Source: Psychroserpens ponticola
GTDB lineage: Bacteria; Bacteroidota; Bacteroidia; Flavobacteriales; Flavobacteriaceae
Direction of reading: 5' to 3'
DNA: 64,000 nucleotides
NCBI RefSeq assembly: GCF_023556315.2
Contig: NZ_CP116221.1
Span: 1,437,001 to 1,501,000 of the forward strand
Shown: in pieces, positions 62,981 to 64,000 of the stretch
Layout: each line of letters opens with the position of its first letter
Numbering within the stretch: the stretch's first letter is position 1
Made by a program: the position numbers and the translations under genes
Notes under the pieces: model-generated
What the model was told of the DNA's origin: nothing
Database searches by the model: none
Seen by the model: only the letters and a program-made list of their open reading frames with translations

Positions 62981-64000
62981 TTAATCACCATTTTTTTTGT
63001 TTTATAAGCACTTCCATTTGATAATTGCACGATGTAAACTCCGCTACTTAAAACATTAGCATTAACAGTATTTATAAGGTTTGAATTATCAAGAGTTTGA
63101 TTAATTACCAATCTACCATGGATATCATAAATATTCACAGTGCTATGTTCTAATAATTGACCTTTTATAATAATTTCACTACTAGAATTATATGAATAAA
63201 TTAAAATGTCATCTAACCCAGAAATTAGTGTCGTTATGTTTTCATTAGAATACCTTAAAAAGAAACGACCAGTTCCCGCAAAATTTGTATTTGGAGTAAA
63301 CACATAATCAGAATCATTTAAAAGGGTTAATGTCTTTAATAACGTATCTTCAAGATATACATTCACATTAGTTGGTAACGTAGAGTCATCTCCTAAACTA
63401 ATTGTTAAAACTGTTCCTTCTTGTGCTTTTACTCCTAACGGAATTACAACATCATTGAAATCATTATATGGCAACGATTGAATTGCAATATCTAAACCTT
63501 GATTATCTTCAACAAGATTTGTAAATATTGAAAAATCACCTGACACACCTCCATAAGCACTTGCATCATATCCTTTATCTAAACCTTTTGTAGTCCCTTC
63601 AATAAAATAAATATCTGTACTATAAGTCTTAGTATTGTTTGATAATATCAATTTGCTTAATACTGAACTAGTTCCATTTTGGGAACGTCCTATAATAAAA
63701 TCATCACTTGTTCCAGTAGCTCTCATTGTTGGAGTAAACTCTAAATCGTAAAGCGGTACATGAGTTGGGTCAGCACTAACAAAGAATCCTTGACCTGGAG
63801 CAATAAGTGTCGAAGGTGTTGTAGTAGCTAAATTGTAAATAATCCATCCATCTAGTACATTACCATCATATCCATATATAGCAGCAGTACTAGTATTCAT
63901 TAAATTAATATTTTTAAGACCTGTACTCACTTCATGATTAAGGAAAGCCTGAACGTTTAAATAGGAAGGATATGGATTACCAACTAGATTCCATTCAGCT
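62977..64000 (-). CDS. T9SS type A cargo protein, 3' part
   Basis: The frame is open to the window edge, so this is the C-terminal 340 residues of a longer secreted protein; the GTG at 63930 is internal. The upstream in-window part reads NLVGNPYPSYLNVQAFLN, a stretch typical of Bacteroidetes exoproteins just before their C-terminal modules. The last 75 residues form a type A T9SS sorting domain (VNIYDIHGRLVINQ, GVYIVQLSNGSAYKTKKMVIN with stop TAG), which targets the protein across the outer membrane for LPS attachment. Its function cannot be read from this part. Confidence 0.9.
   Translation of the reverse strand, partial: AEWNLVGNPYPSYLNVQAFLNHEVSTGLKNINLMNTSTAAIYGYDGNVLDGWIIYNLATTTPSTLIAPGQGFFVSADPTHVPLYDLEFTPTMRATGTSDDFIIGRSQNGTSSVLSKLILSNNTKTYSTDIYFIEGTTKGLDKGYDASAYGGVSGDFSIFTNLVEDNQGLDIAIQSLPYNDFNDVVIPLGVKAQEGTVLTISLGDDSTLPTNVNVYLEDTLLKTLTLLNDSDYVFTPNTNFAGTGRFFLRYSNENITTLISGLDDILIYSYNSSSEIIIKGQLLEHSTVNIYDIHGRLVINQTLDNSNLINTVNANVLSSGVYIVQLSNGSAYKTKKMVIN

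Overview
The window is a piece of chromosome from a marine-type member of the Flavobacteriaceae (Bacteroidetes). The evidence is the low GC, several type IX secretion system (T9SS) proteins with type A and type B sorting domains, PorP/SprF-family partners, a SprB-like giant adhesin, and promoters of the Bacteroidetes form TTG-N19-TAnnTTTG. It also has the lpxA-efp-lpxD-sucD gene order that I associate with this family, and weak or absent Shine-Dalgarno sites. No rRNA, tRNA, CRISPR array or insertion sequence was seen.

Layout. 1-3.6 kb: lipid A and translation cluster (lpxA 3' end, efp, lpxD, an NTF2-like protein, sucD). 3.7-10.1 kb: a secreted M16 peptidase and a large BNR/sortilin-type beta-propeller protein, each followed by a clear terminator. 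10.2-11.4 kb: a secreted unknown and a YceI protein. 11.5-26.3 kb, minus strand: a surface-adhesin operon of a beta-helix protein, a type B T9SS cargo, a PorP/SprF barrel fused to a 14 x 16-residue rod and a SPOR domain, a 2739-residue SprB-like adhesin, and a second PorP/SprF protein. A consensus promoter overlapped by palindromes precedes the operon. 26.5-31.2 kb: small secreted proteins, an M23/LysM endopeptidase and an M13 lipoprotein peptidase. 31.3-36.7 kb: a group suited to cold adaptation (two near-identical CspA genes, a fatty-acid desaturase next to a Crp/Fnr regulator, a DEAD-box helicase, a DnaJ-KTSC protein). 36.8-40.5 kb: an atypical zinc-ribbon SDR protein and an SLC12-like transporter. 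40.7-50.2 kb: two AraC-type regulators, three serine beta-lactamase-fold hydrolases, an outer-membrane barrel, an NAD(P)-binding protein and a DJ-1/PfpI protein. 50.3-56.7 kb: a TolC-MacA-MacB-like efflux operon with its own LytS-type kinase and LytTR regulator. 56.8-59.0 kb: two thioredoxin-fold proteins and a DUF6515-like protein. 59.3-62.5 kb: an ECF sigma factor overlapping a membrane protein, a small glycine-zipper protein and an alpha/beta hydrolase. 62.6-64 kb: a decayed LytTR regulator abutting the 3' end of a T9SS type A cargo gene that runs off the window.

The most interesting signals are as follows. (1) The PorP-rod-SPOR fusion sits inside the giant-adhesin operon, and its rod is encoded by highly uniform 48-bp repeats. 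(2) The thioredoxin operon and the DUF6515 gene share a promoter architecture (TCTATAAAAT, CGTCTATTT and TAcmTTTA at identical spacings in both), with a related palindrome before the efflux operon, suggesting a local LytTR regulon. (3) A 12-base leader motif, GCCACTAACCAA, lies in aligned context before both the ECF sigma gene and a downstream membrane-protein gene. (4) The pseudogenised LytTR regulator is truncated exactly at a neighbouring gene end. All family assignments come from reading motifs by eye; no database search was possible.
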